The position numbers were made by a program, and so were the translations under genes. Below, one piece after another: positions 23,343 through 31,893 of a DNA stretch of 33,008 nt. Under the pieces are notes generated by a model, which worked only from the letters and a program-made list of their open reading frames with translations, was not told the DNA's origin and made no database searches. The first letter of the stretch is position 1. Each line of letters starts with the position of its first letter. Location of the stretch: the NCBI GenBank assembly GCA_002494495.1, contig DACB01000003.1:11732-44739 (forward strand), written 5' to 3'. The stretch comes from Methanobacterium sp. UBA294. Its GTDB lineage: Archaea > Methanobacteriota > Methanobacteria > Methanobacteriales > Methanobacteriaceae.

Positions 23343-24410
23343 ATGGCTACCCAGCTAATTAAAGGAAACACTGCAGTGATAATTGGGGCAATGTACGCCG
23401 GATGTGACTGCTATTTTGGGTACCCCATCACACCCGCAACTGAAGTCCTCCATGAAGCTTCAAAATACTTCCCAATGGTGGGAAGGAAATTTGTCCAGGC
23501 TGAATCAGAGGAAGCAGCCATAAACATGGTCTACGGAGCTTCAGCTGCAGGGCACAGGGTGATGACTGCATCTTCCGGACCGGGGATTAGCCTTAAACAG
23601 GAAGGAATATCCTATCTAGCCGGAGCAGAACTACCCTGTGTTATTGTGGATATAATGCGGGCTGGGCCAGGTTTGGGAAATATAGGCCCGGAACAGTCTG
23701 ATTACAACCAGCTTGTAAAGGGGGGAGGGCATGGAAATTATAAAAACCTTATTTTAGCCCCTAATTCTGTCCAGGAGATGTGTGACTTCACCATGAAGGC
23801 ATTCCATCTCGCGGATAAATATCGCAACCCTGTGATTATCATGGCCGATGGGGTTCTGGGCCAGATGGTGGAACCACTTAAATTCCCTGAAGAGGCAATA
23901 AAGCCCCGGATAGATGTGGGTTGGGCTGTCTGCGGAACTGAGAAAACCATGAACAACCTGGTTACTTCCATATTCCTGAACTTTGACCAGTTGGAAGATT
24001 TCAACTTCAGACTCCAGGAAAAATATCAGGAAATTGAGGAAAATGAAGTGGATTTTGAACAATATCAGATGGAAGATGCAGAGATAATACTGGTTGCCTA
24101 TGGTATAAGCAGCCGGATAGCCAGATCTGCAGTTGAACAGGTAAGAAAAGAAGGAATAAAGGCAGGACTCTTCAGACCAAAAACATTATTCCCCTTCCCA
24201 GGAGAGAAGCTTAAAAAATATGCCCAGAAAGGTAAATCTAAATTCATATCAGTAGAGATGAGTAATGGGCAGATGAGGGAAGATATAATCTTATCAATAG
24301 GATGCTCCTGCCCAGTGGAACTGGTAAACCGTATGGGTGGAAATATAATGGACGTTGAAAGCATAATACACAAAATAAAAGAGTTAGATGCAAAAAGTGG
24401 AGGTGAATGA
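23343..24410 (+). CDS. vorB: 2-oxoacid:ferredoxin oxidoreductase alpha subunit, likely VorB
   Basis: This 355-residue alpha subunit holds the pyrimidine-binding and domain-II regions: KGNTAVIIGAMYAGCDCYFG, YPITPATEVLHEAS, QAESEEAAINMVYGASAAG, TASSGPGISLKQEGISYLA and later GLFRPKTLFPFPGEKL. The ATG at 23343 is chosen because GAGGGGG sits 7 bases upstream; an ATG at 23328 lies inside vorC and before that SD. It is translationally linked to both neighbours, and its TGA overlaps the vorA ribosome-binding region. Substrate assignment (2-oxoisovalerate and other branched-chain 2-oxoacids) is by gene order; 2-oxoglutarate (KorA) is the alternative. Confidence 0.88.
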   Translation: MATQLIKGNTAVIIGAMYAGCDCYFGYPITPATEVLHEASKYFPMVGRKFVQAESEEAAINMVYGASAAGHRVMTASSGPGISLKQEGISYLAGAELPCVIVDIMRAGPGLGNIGPEQSDYNQLVKGGGHGNYKNLILAPNSVQEMCDFTMKAFHLADKYRNPVIIMADGVLGQMVEPLKFPEEAIKPRIDVGWAVCGTEKTMNNLVTSIFLNFDQLEDFNFRLQEKYQEIEENEVDFEQYQMEDAEIILVAYGISSRIARSAVEQVRKEGIKAGLFRPKTLFPFPGEKLKKYAQKGKSKFISVEMSNGQMREDIILSIGCSCPVELVNRMGGNIMDVESIIHKIKELDAKSGGE

Positions 24411-24412
24411 AC

Positions 24413-25876
24413 ATGGATGAAAAAACTAAGATTGATAACTCAAATAACAGTGAGAAAATAATTGGCAAACCAAAATCCATGCTCAGTGAATTCCCCCGAA
24501 AGGGTGGAGACGCACCTACAGCAACACATTACTGCCCTGGATGTGGACATGGAATACTACATAAACTCATAGCAGAGGCCATAGACCAACTGGGTATTCA
24601 GGAAAGAACCGTCATGACCAGTCCTGTGGGTTGTGCTGTATTTGCTTATTATTACTTTGACTGTGGTCATGTCCAGGTAGCCCATGGACGAGCTCCTGCA
24701 GTGGGAACCGGCATATCCCGGGCAGAAGATGATGCCATAGTAATATTATACCAGGGAGATGGTGATTTAGCATCCATAGGTTTAAATGAAACCATACAGG
24801 CTGCAAATAGGGGTGAAAAACTGGCAGTGTTCTTTATAAACAACACTGTCTATGGGATGACTGGGGGGCAGATGGCGCCCACTACACTCATAGGTGAAGT
24901 AACAGTAACCTGTCAGGAGGGTAGAGATCCACGATACACAGGATACCCCCTGCATATGTGTGAGTTACTGGATAACCTGGATGCACCAGTTTACATAGAA
25001 CGTGTATCATTAGCAGACCCTTCACACATAAGGAAAGCAAAAAAAGCGGTTATGAAAGCCTTAAAGATACAGAAAGAAGGTAAAGGTTATGCATTTGTTG
25101 AATTACTATCACCATGTCCAACCAACCTTAGATTGGATGTTGAAGGTATTCAAGAATTCTTAAATAAGGAAATGGAAGGTGAATTCCCACTGGCCACTTT
25201 CAGAGACCGTAGCAGTGAGATTGATAAACTTTGTCGTGGTGACTGTGACTTCTCCAAGAAATCCCTGGATCATATATTCGAAGTTGAAGGGGAGAAAACA
25301 CTGGATGCCCAGGATGACCCCGGATTCAAATTGCGCGTAGCGAAGATATCTGGATTCGGTGGGCAAGGAGTAATGAGTATGGGTCTTACCCTGGCTCAGG
25401 CAGCATATAATGCAAGGAGATACGTGTCATTTTACCCTGCCTATGGCCCTGAACAGCGTGGAGGTACGTCAGACTGTACAGTAGTGATTTCTGGTGAAAC
25501 CATAAGCTTACCAGTTGCACATGACCTTGATTTACTTGTGGCCCTGAACTATCCATCTTTAAAGAAATTTGCCCATCAGGTTAAAAAAGGAGGAACAATC
25601 CTTTATAACAGTGATTTAGGGGATTATGAAGGACCCGAAGGTGTTAAAACAATATCAGTACCCGCACTAAAGATAGCAAAGGAATTTGGAGTAGTTAAAG
25701 CTGTAAACACTGTCATGTTGGGAGTAGTAATGGCCATGACATCTACCGGACTTTCTCCTGAAGATTTCAGGCATGCTATCCAGGATACCTTTGCAAAAAA
25801 ACCTAAACTCAGCAGTATAAATTTAGATATACTGGAAGCAGGAGCTAAATGGGCCCATGATACACTGGACCTGTAA
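24413..25876 (+). CDS. vorA: 2-oxoacid:ferredoxin oxidoreductase fused beta-gamma subunit, likely VorA
   Basis: Residues about 30-290 are the thiamine-diphosphate beta subunit: HYCPGCGHGILHKLIAEA, SPVGCAVFAYYYFDCGH, and the ThDP/Mg motif YQGDGDLASIGLNE ending with FFINNTVYGMTGGQ. Residues about 305-487 are a complete gamma subunit: KISGFGGQGVMSMGLTLAQA, SFYPAYGPEQRGGTSDC and VMLGVVMAMTSTGLSPEDF. The fusion is typical of methanobacterial VOR. The start at 24413 is preferred since GGAGGTGA (24399-24406) is 6 bases before it; ATG 24407 touches the SD. The complex interconverts 2-oxoacids and acyl-CoA plus CO2 with reduced ferredoxin, and works either way in methanogens. Confidence 0.9.
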   Translation: MDEKTKIDNSNNSEKIIGKPKSMLSEFPRKGGDAPTATHYCPGCGHGILHKLIAEAIDQLGIQERTVMTSPVGCAVFAYYYFDCGHVQVAHGRAPAVGTGISRAEDDAIVILYQGDGDLASIGLNETIQAANRGEKLAVFFINNTVYGMTGGQMAPTTLIGEVTVTCQEGRDPRYTGYPLHMCELLDNLDAPVYIERVSLADPSHIRKAKKAVMKALKIQKEGKGYAFVELLSPCPTNLRLDVEGIQEFLNKEMEGEFPLATFRDRSSEIDKLCRGDCDFSKKSLDHIFEVEGEKTLDAQDDPGFKLRVAKISGFGGQGVMSMGLTLAQAAYNARRYVSFYPAYGPEQRGGTSDCTVVISGETISLPVAHDLDLLVALNYPSLKKFAHQVKKGGTILYNSDLGDYEGPEGVKTISVPALKIAKEFGVVKAVNTVMLGVVMAMTSTGLSPEDFRHAIQDTFAKKPKLSSINLDILEAGAKWAHDTLDL

Positions 25877-25938
25877 ATGGAAACCAGGTATTAAAATTTA
25901 AAAAATTGAGCCCAGTTATTGAAGAGATCTGATTTTCT

Positions 25939-26403
25939 TCACATCATTAAATTTTCCATTTGATTTACCTTGGGTAATTTTACGATGTTTAACCAGAATT
26001 CCTGGATGGATTTAATTATTTTTATAAAACTGTCCAGATCAACTGGTTTGGTGATGAATGAATTGGCACAGTAATTGTATGTTTCAATTATATCCTTCTC
26101 TTCCTGGGATGTTGTTAAAATGATTACAGGTATGTACATTAACCTGTTATCTGTTTTAATTTGCCTTAAAACTTCTTTCCCATTTATTTTAGGGAGATTC
26201 AAATCTAGTAAAATAAGATCAGGTAGGCGCATGGTGGTGAACTTTCCTTCTTTATGAAGCATCATAAGAGCTTGTTCACCGTCACAGGCAACGTTAACCT
26301 GATTTTCAATATCACTTTCCTTGAATAATTCAGTTATTAAACGTATATCTCCAGGATTATCCTCAACCAGCATAATCTCTACTGATAATTTGGTATTTTT
26401 CAT
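25939..26403 (-). CDS. Stand-alone response regulator (receiver domain only)
   Basis: This is a 154-residue CheY-like receiver: acidic pocket MLVEDNPGDIRL (Glu14, Asp15), phosphoacceptor Asp67 in LILLDLNLPKINGKEVLRQI, Thr in VIILTTSQEEKD and Lys in FITKPVDLDSF. The long pocket with EDNPGD and the overall form resemble the Rcp1-type regulators that pair with hybrid or phytochrome-like kinases. There is no output domain and no histidine kinase in the window. It is convergent with vorA (62 bases between stops). Confidence 0.9.
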   Translation of the reverse strand: MKNTKLSVEIMLVEDNPGDIRLITELFKESDIENQVNVACDGEQALMMLHKEGKFTTMRLPDLILLDLNLPKINGKEVLRQIKTDNRLMYIPVIILTTSQEEKDIIETYNYCANSFITKPVDLDSFIKIIKSIQEFWLNIVKLPKVNQMENLMM

Positions 26404-26766
26404 TTATCATCAAATCCACTTTTTTTTAAATTATGTAAAGTAGTATTGATACAGGGGATAGAATGGAATATACCTGGACCTGGATTTTGACTTATCCCTA
26501 TCAGTTATTTATGTTATAAGAGGTTAATAAAATCTCCGGTCTATGAACATGGTTTGGGAGAAATTTATGAATAAAAAATTAAAACTACATAATACATATT
26601 TTCAAATAGATTGGAGGAGATTTGGATTTGTTAAATCTGTGTTAGGTAGTATTAGAAAACTTTTAATTATTTCCTGGAATTTTTATTCAAAAAAGTTCCA
26701 TGATGCAAATTATTTAAGATTCCGTTATCTAAATATAGTTGATATTAAATTTTGTAATAATTTGGG
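26404..26766. other. Gap between divergent response regulator and exonuclease III genes
   Basis: These 363 bases include two divergent promoters. An open frame of 76 codons (26543-26773) fills the right half, but it has no usable SD, is rich in aromatic and basic residues as AT-rich noncoding DNA often is, and runs past the exonuclease SD. I therefore leave it uncalled. No RNA gene is seen. Confidence 0.55.
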
Positions 26767-26775
26767 GTGGTAACT

Positions 26776-27558
26776 GTGGACAAAAGGATAAGGATTATCT
26801 GCTGGAATGTTAATGGAATAAGAGCAGTCCATAAAAAAGGATTTAGAGACTGGTTTATTGGTGAACAGCCGGATATCTTATGCTTACAAGAGACAAAGGC
26901 ATTAAGAAAGCAATTTCCACCAGATATAAGGAATGTAGATGGTTATTACACTTATTTCTCCGAAGCAGAAAGGAAGGGATACAGTGGGGTAGCATTATAC
27001 ACTAAAGAGAAACCAGAGAAATTAGAAAATGGTTTAGGAGTATGGGAATTCGACCGTGAAGGGCGGACCATAATCGCAGACTACGGCGACTTTGTACTCA
27101 TGAATATATACTTTCCCAACGGCAAAATGTCACCGGAAAGGCTGCAGTTCAAGATGGACTTCTACGATACATTTCTGGAATACGCAGACAAACTAAAGGA
27201 TGAAGGTAAAAATCTGGTGATATGTGGAGATGTAAACACCGCCCATAAAGAGATAGACATAGCCCGTCCCAAAGAAAACAGTAAAATATCAGGGTTTTTA
27301 CCTGAAGAAAGAGCCTGGATAGATGAATTTTTAAGCCACGGATACTTGGACACCTTTCGTGAATTTAATAAAGATCCAGAACAGTACTCATGGTGGAGTT
27401 ACCGTACAAGAGCACGGGAAAGAAATGTTGGCTGGAGACTCGATTATTTTTTCGTAAATAAAGAATTCATGAAACATGTAAAATCATCCACCATCTTAAG
27501 CCAGGTAATGGGCTCAGATCACGCACCTATATGTTTAGATCTAGTCTTGGAAGATTAA
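26776..27558 (+). CDS. xthA: Exodeoxyribonuclease III / AP endonuclease
   Basis: This 260-residue EEP-family nuclease has IICWNVNGIRAVHKKGF (Asn metal site), PDILCLQETKA (catalytic Glu), GDVNTAHKEIDIARPKEN (Asp/Asn pair), WWSYRTRARERNVGWRLDYFF and GSDHAPICLDL (catalytic Asp-His). All catalytic residues are present, so it should cut at abasic sites and act as a 3'-5' exonuclease. The GTG at 26776 is chosen because GGGGTGGT (26764-26771) fits as its SD; GTG at 26767 lies inside that SD and would add three residues. It is followed by gatD after 63 bases. Confidence 0.93.
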   Translation: MDKRIRIICWNVNGIRAVHKKGFRDWFIGEQPDILCLQETKALRKQFPPDIRNVDGYYTYFSEAERKGYSGVALYTKEKPEKLENGLGVWEFDREGRTIIADYGDFVLMNIYFPNGKMSPERLQFKMDFYDTFLEYADKLKDEGKNLVICGDVNTAHKEIDIARPKENSKISGFLPEERAWIDEFLSHGYLDTFREFNKDPEQYSWWSYRTRARERNVGWRLDYFFVNKEFMKHVKSSTILSQVMGSDHAPICLDLVLED

Positions 27559-27621
27559 ATATAAATCAATAATTAATTTAGAAGAATATTAAAACAGTTT
27601 ATCCAATTAGAGGAAAATATA

Positions 27622-28935
27622 ATGACTTATAAAGGAATATGTAAAGAATTTCTGGAATCGTGCGGTTTATCAATCGGTGATAGAGTAGAAATTATTAAAA
27701 AGAACGTTAAATATGTAGGGATGATCATAAGTCACACCCATGGATCAGATGATAAACACCTGGTCCTTAAACTGGATAATGGTTATAATATAGGTGTGGA
27801 TGTAACCGATGCCCAGGCTGAACTCCTGGAAAAGGGTGAGAAACCAAAAATCGAATTACCACCACTGGATATGGAATTAGACCCGGATAAGATGGATATA
27901 TCCATAATATCCACTGGGGGCACAGTAGCATCCATAATCGATTATAAAACAAGTGCAGTACATCCTGCATTTTCTGCTGATGATTTACTCCGGGCGAATC
28001 CAGAACTTATGGAACAGGCAAATATACAGGGAAAAGCTATACTCAACATTTTGAGTGAGAATATGACCCCGAAATACTGGGTAAAGGCGGCCCATTCCAT
28101 TGCCCAGGAAATAAATCAAGGTGCGGATGGGGTAGTATTAACCCATGGGACCGATACCATGCATTACACCTCAGCAGCGTTGAGTTTCATCTTGAATACA
28201 CCTGTACCAGTGATTTTAACTGGCGCCCAGAGAAGTTCTGATCGACCATCATCCGATGGTTTTTTAAACCTGATGAATTCGGTGACTGCCGCCAAATCAG
28301 ATATTGCTGAAATTCTGGTTTGTATGCATGCCAGCATGAACGACACCTACACACACCTCCATCTGGGTACCAAAGTCCGGAAGATGCATACATCGCGGCG
28401 AGACACCTTCCGATCAATTAACACCGAGCCGCTGGCCCGGGTTTTAGATGGTAAACTCGAAGTAATGGATGAATCATTCAACTACAACCAGAGACATGAA
28501 GGCGATGTAGAGGTGAATGACTCCCTGGAAGAAAAGGTAGCATATATAAAATGTTACCCTGGTATTGGATCGGAAATAATTGATTACTACATAGACTGCG
28601 GATATAAAGGCATAGTAATAGAAGGAACTGGATTGGGGCATTGTCCTGAAGAACTATTACCAAAACTCCATAGAGCCCGGGAAGAAGAAATCCCAGTGGT
28701 AATGTCTTCTCAATGTTTATATGGAAGAGTTAATATGAACGTCTACAGTACTGGCCGTAAACTATCAGAAACAGGTGTAATTCCTGCCAGTGATATGCTA
28801 CCTGAGACAGCCTACGTGAAATTGATGTGGGTACTGGGCCAGACACAAAACCTTGACGAAGTTAATGCTATGATTCAAAATAATTTAAAAGGGGAAATTA
28901 GTCCAATCAGTTCCCAGAAGTATTTTTTGATATAA
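27622..28935 (+). CDS. gatD: Glutamyl-tRNA(Gln) amidotransferase subunit D
   Basis: This 437-residue archaeal subunit supplies ammonia from Asn/Gln to GatE for making Gln-tRNA(Gln). Residues 1-75 are the AnsA-like small beta domain (SIGDRVEIIKKNVKYVGMII). The L-asparaginase core follows, with active-site Thr98/Thr101 in IISTGGTVASIIDYKTSAVH, the second catalytic Thr-Asp in VLTHGTDTMHYTSAAL, and VILTGAQRSSDRPSSDGFLN. Length is normal. gatE begins 16 bases after its stop, so they form a unit giving equal subunits. A type I asparaginase alone would lack the N-terminal domain. Confidence 0.95.
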   Translation: MTYKGICKEFLESCGLSIGDRVEIIKKNVKYVGMIISHTHGSDDKHLVLKLDNGYNIGVDVTDAQAELLEKGEKPKIELPPLDMELDPDKMDISIISTGGTVASIIDYKTSAVHPAFSADDLLRANPELMEQANIQGKAILNILSENMTPKYWVKAAHSIAQEINQGADGVVLTHGTDTMHYTSAALSFILNTPVPVILTGAQRSSDRPSSDGFLNLMNSVTAAKSDIAEILVCMHASMNDTYTHLHLGTKVRKMHTSRRDTFRSINTEPLARVLDGKLEVMDESFNYNQRHEGDVEVNDSLEEKVAYIKCYPGIGSEIIDYYIDCGYKGIVIEGTGLGHCPEELLPKLHRAREEEIPVVMSSQCLYGRVNMNVYSTGRKLSETGVIPASDMLPETAYVKLMWVLGQTQNLDEVNAMIQNNLKGEISPISSQKYFLI

Positions 28936-28951
28936 ATCAGTGGTGATGATA

Positions 28952-30832
28952 ATGGATTATGAAAAACTAGGCCTTAAAATGGGTCTGGAGATACATCAAC
29001 AACTGGATACAGAAGAAAAATTATTCAGTCCCTGCAAAGCTCAGCTTATAGATAAAAAACCTGATCTTAAAATAAGTAGAAGATTAAGACCAACACAGAG
29101 CCAGCTGGGTAAAATTGACCGTGCTGCATTTGAAGAATCCCGGCGTAAACTTCAATTTATATACGAGTCGTACGACTACGACACCTGCCTGGTGGAAACT
29201 GATGAAGAGCCACCATACCCCTTAAATCAGGAGGCACTGCATATATCCCTCATAATTTCAACACTCCTGAACATGAGGGTGGTGGATGAATTCCATACCA
29301 TGAGAAAACAGGTCATAGATGGGAGTAATACCGGAGGTTTCCAGAGAACTGGACTGGTGGCTACCGATGGCTATTTGGATACCGAACATGGAAGGGTAGC
29401 CATAGAAAATCTCTGCCTGGAGGAAGATGCGGCAAGGAGAGTTGGAGAAAAAGAGGGACAGAAAATTTTCCGCCTAGATCGTCTGGGAATACCCCTGGTG
29501 GAGATAACCACTGATCCCAGTATTAAACATCCTCAACAGGTAAAGGATGTAGCTTATCAGATTGGCCAGATATTAAGAAGTACCAAGGTTAAAAGGGGTT
29601 TAGGAACCATACGTCAAGATTTAAATATATCCATACGCGATGGTTCCCGTATAGAGATCAAAGGTGTTCAAAATCTGGATTTAATGCCCACCATGGTTGA
29701 AAATGAAGTTAAAAGACAGATTAATCTAATTAAAATCAGGGATGAACTTGAAAATAGAAATGCGCAAGTTCATGATGATATCTTTGATGTGAGTGAAATC
29801 TTCACAGGAACAGCGTCAAAAATAATAAAGAAAGCCCTGAATCAGAAAGGATTAATCCTGGCCATTAAGTTGGGTGGATTCTCAGGCCTAATAGGCAAAG
29901 AAATCCAACCTGGAAGGCGGTTTGGTACTGAACTCGCTGGATATGCTAAGAAGATGGGCGTATCAGGAATATTCCATACTGATGAGCTTCCTTCATATGG
30001 GATAAGCCAGGAAGAGGTAGAAGCTGTTTTAGAATTCATGGGTGCATCTGAAGGGGATGCTTTCATCCTGGTGGCGGATCATGAAGAAAAGGCGAGGAAT
30101 GCCCTTAATGAGGTTCAAAGACGGGCGAAAATTGCATTAGTCCAGGTGCCTGAGGAGACTCGAAAGGCCCTTGACAATGGAAACACAGAGTATATGCGTC
30201 CTCTACCCACTGCAAGCAGAATGTACGTGGAGACAGACATACCAAGCAAACCAATACACCGAGAATTCCTGGAAAAATTGATATCAAAGCTACCTGAACT
30301 TCCAGATGCTAAAAAGGAGAGAATAATGGAGACCTATAAGTTGACGGATGATATTGCAACCAGTCTGGTTAAACAGGATAGAGTTGAGTACTTTGAGATG
30401 ATAATGAACCAGGTTGATGTGAACCCGGTGGTCCCTGCTTCAAATTTAGCCTACACATTCAAGGAACTTAAAAGGGAGGGCTGTGATATTGGAAATGTTA
30501 ATGTGGATGTTTTAGTTGATATTTATAAGTATGTAGAAGACGACACCATACCTGCGGCATCAACCACCATATTAATAAGGGATGCATGTAATGGAATAAC
30601 CCCCTCTGAATCCATGGAAAAACATGGACTTAAAAAAATGGATGATGATGAAGTTGAGGCCATAATCAGTGATTTAATAGGTTCCAATGAAGGTTTAATT
30701 AAGGAAAGGGGAATGGCAGCTATGGGTTCCCTCATGGGAATGGCAATGAAGGATCTTAAGGGTAAAGCAGATGGAAAACTGGTTAGCCGACTTATAAAAG
30801 AAAGATTATTAAAAATGGTTGAACGAAAATAA
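28952..30832 (+). CDS. gatE: Glutamyl-tRNA(Gln) amidotransferase subunit E
   Basis: This 626-residue GatB-family kinase and transamidase activates Glu on tRNA(Gln). The N-terminal GLKMGLEIHQQLDTEEKLFS, then PYPLNQEALHISL, KQVIDGSNTGGFQRTGLVA, and GRVAIENLCLEEDAARRV with LDRLGIPLVEITTDP are family hallmarks. The middle holds the GatE-specific AspRS-like insertion (about 290-405) and the C-terminal helical/YqeY tail ends with GMAMKDLKGKADGKLVSRLI. ATG at 28952 is used; GGTGAT at 28942-28947 is its SD, and upstream GTG/ATG codons overlap that SD. It lies in a run with gatD and trxB. Confidence 0.95.
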   Translation: MDYEKLGLKMGLEIHQQLDTEEKLFSPCKAQLIDKKPDLKISRRLRPTQSQLGKIDRAAFEESRRKLQFIYESYDYDTCLVETDEEPPYPLNQEALHISLIISTLLNMRVVDEFHTMRKQVIDGSNTGGFQRTGLVATDGYLDTEHGRVAIENLCLEEDAARRVGEKEGQKIFRLDRLGIPLVEITTDPSIKHPQQVKDVAYQIGQILRSTKVKRGLGTIRQDLNISIRDGSRIEIKGVQNLDLMPTMVENEVKRQINLIKIRDELENRNAQVHDDIFDVSEIFTGTASKIIKKALNQKGLILAIKLGGFSGLIGKEIQPGRRFGTELAGYAKKMGVSGIFHTDELPSYGISQEEVEAVLEFMGASEGDAFILVADHEEKARNALNEVQRRAKIALVQVPEETRKALDNGNTEYMRPLPTASRMYVETDIPSKPIHREFLEKLISKLPELPDAKKERIMETYKLTDDIATSLVKQDRVEYFEMIMNQVDVNPVVPASNLAYTFKELKREGCDIGNVNVDVLVDIYKYVEDDTIPAASTTILIRDACNGITPSESMEKHGLKKMDDDEVEAIISDLIGSNEGLIKERGMAAMGSLMGMAMKDLKGKADGKLVSRLIKERLLKMVERK

Positions 30833-30855
30833 GATAAAAAATAGGTTGGACTGAT

Positions 30856-31776
30856 ATGGATAGTTATGATGTTATTATCGTTGGTTCTGGACCTGCAGGA
30901 CTCACCGCTGCACTTTACGCTGGCAGGCAGAATTTTAAAACCTTGGTAATTGAGAAAACTCTCGTAGGTGGAATGGGTTCTATGGTTCCTCGCATGGAAA
31001 ATTATCCTGGATTCGAAATGATACCTGGTAAACAACTAGTAGAGCTCATGAAAAACCAGACCCTGAAATACGCGGAAATTAAGGAAGGGGAACTTGTTGA
31101 TAAAATAGAACTGGTAGATGATGGTAAGAATATGATTATCACAACTACCAATAAAACTTATCAGGCCCGTGCAGTTATCTTAGCCACAGGTAGTAAGCAT
31201 CGTCATTTAGGAGTTCCAGGTGAGGGAGAATTCCTGGGTCGTGGAGTTGCCTACTGTGCCACTTGTGACGGTCCTCTATTTGTAGATCGAAAAGTGCTGG
31301 TGGTAGGTGGTGGAAATAGTGCTGTGCAGCAAGCACTATACCTGGATGATATTGGGGTTTTTGTGGGAATGATACATCGTAGAGATACATTAAGAGCGGA
31401 GAATTCCCTGCAAGAACTCCTGAAAAAAAGAAAAATACCAGTTATATGGAATTCAACCATTGAAGAAATTAAGGGTGACATGACAGTGCAGACTGTCTTT
31501 ATATACAATAATGTGACAGGAGAGCATACAGAATTGCCCATTGATGGTGTTTTTGTAGCTGTTGGGGAGATACCATCCAACAACTTGGCTATGGATTTAG
31601 GAGTAGAACTGAATAAAAATGGATACATTATCACAGATAAAGCTCAAAAAACCAACGTTCCTGGTGTGTATGCGGCTGGGGACATAACAGGTGGATTCAA
31701 CCAGTGGGTAGTTGCATGTTCTGAAGGTGCAATTGCAGCCCTTTCAGCGTATGAACACTTACAGATGAAGAAGTAA
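30856..31776 (+). CDS. trxB: Thioredoxin reductase (FAD, CATC)
   Basis: This 306-residue low-molecular-weight TrxR has the FAD site VGSGPAGLTAALYAGRQ, the redox-active Cys134-Ala-Thr-Cys137, the second dinucleotide site VVGGGNSAVQQALYLDDIG and the FAD-binding end VYAAGDITGGFNQW. IHRRD, which in E. coli contacts NADPH phosphate, is kept, which points to NADPH; methanogens also have an F420-dependent form, so the donor should not be assumed. It starts 24 bases after gatE. Together with the FTR pair at 6.6-7.4 kb the window encodes two routes for reducing thioredoxin-like proteins. Confidence 0.93.
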   Translation: MDSYDVIIVGSGPAGLTAALYAGRQNFKTLVIEKTLVGGMGSMVPRMENYPGFEMIPGKQLVELMKNQTLKYAEIKEGELVDKIELVDDGKNMIITTTNKTYQARAVILATGSKHRHLGVPGEGEFLGRGVAYCATCDGPLFVDRKVLVVGGGNSAVQQALYLDDIGVFVGMIHRRDTLRAENSLQELLKKRKIPVIWNSTIEEIKGDMTVQTVFIYNNVTGEHTELPIDGVFVAVGEIPSNNLAMDLGVELNKNGYIITDKAQKTNVPGVYAAGDITGGFNQWVVACSEGAIAALSAYEHLQMKK

Positions 31777-31777
31777 C

Positions 31778-31784
31778 TTTTTTT
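31778..31784 (+). terminator. T7 run after trxB
   Basis: Seven T residues lie 2 bases beyond the trxB stop, followed by AT-rich DNA and a new promoter. This is consistent with an archaeal oligo-T terminator ending the xthA-gatD-gatE-trxB run. Confidence 0.5.
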
Positions 31785-31863
31785 AATATTAAAACAATCT
31801 TTTTAGAATTAAAATTTCCATATGATATTTCAATTCTAAAGATTTCAATTAACCGGTAAAAAT

Positions 31864-31874
31864 TTTATATATAA
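31864..31874 (+). promoter_or_regulatory. TATA box of the endonuclease IV gene, predicting a nearly leaderless mRNA
   Basis: TTTATATATAA is centred about 25 bases before the ATG at 31894. Archaeal transcription starts about 24-26 bases from the TATA centre, so the message would begin at or beside the start codon. The GGTAATC just upstream would then lie outside the transcript. Confidence 0.5.
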
Positions 31875-31893
31875 TCGAATTAAGGGTAATCAA

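Noticed and set aside
26543..26773. 76-codon plus-strand frame before xthA
   Set aside because: There is no usable SD, the composition is typical of AT-rich spacer, and it runs through the exonuclease ribosome-binding site. A small peptide cannot be wholly excluded.
30523..31035. 170-codon minus-strand open frame
   Set aside because: It spans the end of gatE and the start of trxB in antisense, both of which are well supported.
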